Shown: positions 39,602 through 40,967 of the stretch, in pieces
How the letters are laid out: each line of letters starts with the position of its first letter
Numbering within the stretch: the stretch's first letter is position 1
IMG/VR virus record: IMGVR_UViG_3300036715_002835
Span: 1 to 40,967 of that record
DNA length: 40,967 nt
Direction: 5' to 3' (one strand)
Origin: a virus
Notes under the pieces: generated by a model
Databases searched by the model: none
Seen by the model: only the letters and a program-made list of their open reading frames with translations
Told to the model about the DNA's origin: nothing
Program-made: the position numbers and the translations under genes

Positions 39602-39912
39602 AAATTATATTTTTTTGATGCTAATTTTAATTCTAATTCTTCTTTATTATCAGAGTAATCAATAATATCATATCTATCAAACCACAATAAACTATTATCT
39701 AGATTTTTATCTAAAGAAAATGGTATATTTTCATATTTTACACCATATTTTAAATCATAATCTCTGGCATATTTAACATATCTACCAACATTGCTATTTA
39801 AAAAATCTATAGTTTCGTCACTATCGTATACATATTTATCATTTGTATGACAAAGCACATAATCTCCTATCTTCAATTTAGTTTTTTCTTCAAATTGTTT
39901 AATATATTTCAT
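39598..39912 (-). CDS. N-tagged SH3-like protein, array member 2
   Basis: 104 residues: 'MKYIKQFEEKTKLKIGDYVL', then 'LWFDRYDIIDYSDNKEELEL' and end 'KLASKKYNL'. It is nearly identical to member 3 (39909-40223): by my reading about ten base differences, all changing amino acids. It is coupled to both neighbours by ATGA overlaps. The fold is probably an SH3-like barrel. Confidence 0.65.
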   Translation of the reverse strand: MKYIKQFEEKTKLKIGDYVLCHTNDKYVYDSDETIDFLNSNVGRYVKYARDYDLKYGVKYENIPFSLDKNLDNSLLWFDRYDIIDYSDNKEELELKLASKKYNL

Positions 39913-40223
39913 AAATTATATTTATTTATTGCTAATTTTAATTCTAATTCTTCTTTATTATCAGAGTAATCAATAATATCATATCTATCAAACCACAATA
40001 AACTATTAACTAGATTTTTATCTAAAAAAAATGGTATATTTTCATATTTTACACCATATTTTAAATCATAATCTTTGGCATATTTAACATATCTACCAAC
40101 ATTGCTATTTAAAAAATCTATAATTTTGTCACTATCGTATACATATTGATAATTTGTATGACAAAGCACATAATCTCCTATCTTCAATTTAGTTTTTTCT
40201 TCAAATTGTTTAATATATTTCAT
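39909..40223 (-). CDS. N-tagged SH3-like protein, array member 3
   Basis: 104 residues, close copy of member 2. Changes relative to member 2: Asp25-Lys26 to Tyr-Gln, Glu33-Thr34 to Lys-Ile, one Arg to Lys, Ser to Phe, Asp to Val and Ser-Lys to Ile-Asn near the end; the N-tag 'MKYIKQFEEKTKLKIGDYVL' and the 'KYNL' end are unchanged. The concentration on amino-acid-changing sites suggests diversification after duplication. Confidence 0.65.
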   Translation of the reverse strand: MKYIKQFEEKTKLKIGDYVLCHTNYQYVYDSDKIIDFLNSNVGRYVKYAKDYDLKYGVKYENIPFFLDKNLVNSLLWFDRYDIIDYSDNKEELELKLAINKYNL

Positions 40224-40522
40224 AAATTATATTTTTTTGATGCTAATTTTAATTCTAACTCTTCAATGGTTTTACCATATTCTACTATATCAGAAATATT
40301 AAAAACTACAGTATTATTATAAAACCATATTTTCTTTATATTTTCTGGAACATTTTCATATTCAACTTCAATTTCATTGAACTTAAAATCAACCTCAAAT
40401 AATTTACCTATATTATTATTTATAAATGATTCAAAGTCTTTATCATATTTAATTTTATAGTTAATTAGTACATAATCACCAACTTCTGGCTTATTATTAT
40501 ATTCTTCAAATATCTTTATCAT
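40220..40522 (-). CDS. N-tagged SH3-like protein, array member 4
   Basis: 100 residues: 'MIKIFEEYNNKPEVGDYVLI' (shortened tag, then the SH3-like start), 'FINNNIGKLFEVDF', and end 'EELELKLASKKYNL', identical to member 2 in the last 14 residues. The ATG overlaps the stop of a broken fifth member upstream. Function unknown. Confidence 0.6.
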   Translation of the reverse strand: MIKIFEEYNNKPEVGDYVLINYKIKYDKDFESFINNNIGKLFEVDFKFNEIEVEYENVPENIKKIWFYNNTVVFNISDIVEYGKTIEELELKLASKKYNL

Positions 40523-40575
40523 AAATTATATTTATTTGCGTCAACTTCATAATCTTCTACTGTTATTACAGCTCA
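40519..40575 (-). pseudogene. C-terminal stub of a fifth array member
   Basis: 'AVITVEDYEVDANKYNL' then TGA overlapping the next ATG is the end of another array gene. The frame closes at 40573-40575, where TnpB-element sequence begins. The rest of the gene should lie beyond the element, outside the window. Confidence 0.65.
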
Positions 40576-40582
40576 TTTTTGT

Positions 40583-40641
40583 ATAGAAAACTATGGAAAG
40601 TTTCTATAAAAAATTTTAGGAAGCCAACAGAGTGACTTTCC
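40583..40641 (-). ncRNA. Candidate omega RNA scaffold at the tnpB 3' end
   Basis: On the minus strand a hairpin GGAAAGTC / GGCTTCC (40619-40641, overlapping the last codons of tnpB) is followed by a hairpin ATAGAAAC / GTTTTCTAT (40583-40607). The loop of the second holds CTTTCC, complementary to GGAAAG in the first, so a pseudoknot is possible. This is the place and general form of TnpB guide RNA scaffolds, with a guide expected from the sequence just past the element end (below about 40575). Inferred from position. Confidence 0.4.
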
Positions 40642-40967
40642 TTGGGTTAACTGCAAACCCTCTATTCCCTTCATTAAATTCAGGAACTACTTTTTTAAAG
40701 ATGTTTAATGATCCATTGATATCTGCATTAATTTTGAATCCATCTTTTGTTTTAAATAAACCTCTTTTCACCCTTCTACCAAGGTAATTTTCGTGATATT
40801 TCATGGCTTCATTATCGAAGTATGAACATTTACTTGTGTAAGATTCTTCAGTCAAAGTGACATTTATTCCTTTCAGCCTTGCTTTATACGTTAATGTATT
40901 AATTAGTTCAAGGTATGGTATTTGAATAAACTTTTGATTGTTTACTTTACTCATTTTACAATCGTTT
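40616..40967 (-). CDS. tnpB: TnpB (IS605 OrfB) RNA-guided nuclease, 5' part outside window
   Basis: The frame is open to the window edge: 'NDCKMSKVNNQKFIQIPYLE' continues upstream of the ATG at 40954, as in intact TnpB ('...K-x-N-N-Q-K-F-x-Q-I-P'). 'TSKCSYFDNE' followed by 'YLGRRVKRGLFKTKDG' and 'INADINGSLNIFKKV' (last catalytic Asp of the RuvC site) is a variant in which the four-Cys zinc ribbon is lost, as in a Bacteroidota/Firmicutes lineage of OrfB. It ends 'NPRKVTLLAS'. In full-length form it is an RNA-guided DNA nuclease helping the element persist. The first half cannot be judged here. Confidence 0.85.
   Translation of the reverse strand, partial: NDCKMSKVNNQKFIQIPYLELINTLTYKARLKGINVTLTEESYTSKCSYFDNEAMKYHENYLGRRVKRGLFKTKDGFKINADINGSLNIFKKVVPEFNEGNRGFAVNPRKVTLLAS

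Larger units (their letters stand above)
39598..40223 (-). repeat. Tandem 311-base gene duplication
   Basis: Two head-to-tail copies (39598-39912 and 39909-40223) with a period of 311 bases, almost the same over their whole length and sharing the ATGA junction. Genes at 39281 and 40220 are older, more diverged members of the same array. Confidence 0.85.
40576..40967 (-). mobile_element. IS200/IS605-type TnpB element, right part
   Basis: Holds the 3' part of tnpB and a downstream tail with two hairpins, and ends about 40573-40578 inside the stub of an array gene. The left end and any TnpA lie outside the window. Confidence 0.65.

Noticed and set aside
1-40967. CRISPR array
   Set aside because: No regularly spaced short repeats. 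The repeated strings found are coding ends, paralogous genes or promoters.
1-40967. Host chromosome or plasmid rather than phage
   Set aside because: Fused gp46/gp47-type nuclease, phage-type nucleotide kinases, homing endonuclease, tail-tube-like and Ig-like virion genes and dense overlapping small unknown genes all favour a virulent phage; no bacterial housekeeping operon was seen.

Overview
The window is about 41 kb of very AT-rich DNA (roughly a quarter G+C by eye). It is densely packed with small overlapping genes on both strands, and I see no rRNA or tRNA. I read it as part of the genome of a large tailed phage, probably a T4-like or jumbo myovirus infecting a Bacteroidota host. Support for a phage: a fused gp47/gp46-type recombination nuclease, dNMP kinase and thymidine kinase, a GIY-YIG homing endonuclease, tail-tube-like and adhesin-like virion genes, peptide deformylase and many small unknown ORFs. 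Support for a Bacteroidota host: A-rich leaders with almost no Shine-Dalgarno sequences, a sensor kinase with a linker repeat typical of Bacteroidota, a ClpC-like unfoldase and a TnpB of the 'TSKCSYFDNE' type. The host assignment is inference.

Layout. 1-2.2 kb: a DUF2201/VWA protein (cut by the window edge) and its MoxR-type AAA+ partner. 2.3-7.0 kb, minus strand: an HAD-like phosphatase, peptide deformylase and a run of small coupled genes, many ending in a basic-leucine tail. 6.1-13.5 kb: a diverged and partly decayed segmental duplication, with an SDR epimerase in the first copy and several gene relics. 13.5-15.5 kb: a frameshifted relic, a DUF458 RNase H-like protein, a likely structured RNA ending in an intrinsic terminator, and a PD-(D/E)XK-like nuclease. 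15.5-19.4 kb, minus strand: a hybrid histidine kinase, thymidine kinase, a DUF6939-like protein and ribbon-helix-helix proteins. 19.5-21.7 kb: NusG and a four-S1-domain protein, convergent on one terminator. 21.9-27.4 kb: virion genes, including two paralogues sharing an N-terminal domain but carrying either a Hint (intein-like) or an Ig-like C-terminus, with a TnpB relic between them. 27.4-28.8 kb: GIY-YIG endonuclease and dNMP kinase. 29-32.1 kb: a ClpS - small membrane protein - ClpC operon. 32.2-38.3 kb: an M16 peptidase, small genes and the SbcD-SbcC fusion. 38.4-41 kb: ribbon-helix-helix genes and a tandem array of SH3-like small genes interrupted by a TnpB element at the right edge.

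The most striking patterns lie across genes. (1) Many unrelated proteins end in a short tail resembling I/L/F-R-x-x-K-L-K-K-L. (2) Another set of unrelated proteins begins with M-K-x-I-K-x-F-E, resembling T4 capsid-targeting peptides. (3) Tandem genes ending in K-Y-N-L are joined by ATGA overlaps, and two copies differ only at amino-acid-changing sites by my count. (4) A recurring TTTTTATATATACA-like element sits about 15-40 bases before start codons and is probably the phage's own promoter. The phage also appears to carry its own N-degron machinery (ClpS plus a ClpC with a ClpP-docking loop). Functional statements are inferred from motifs; no searches were run.
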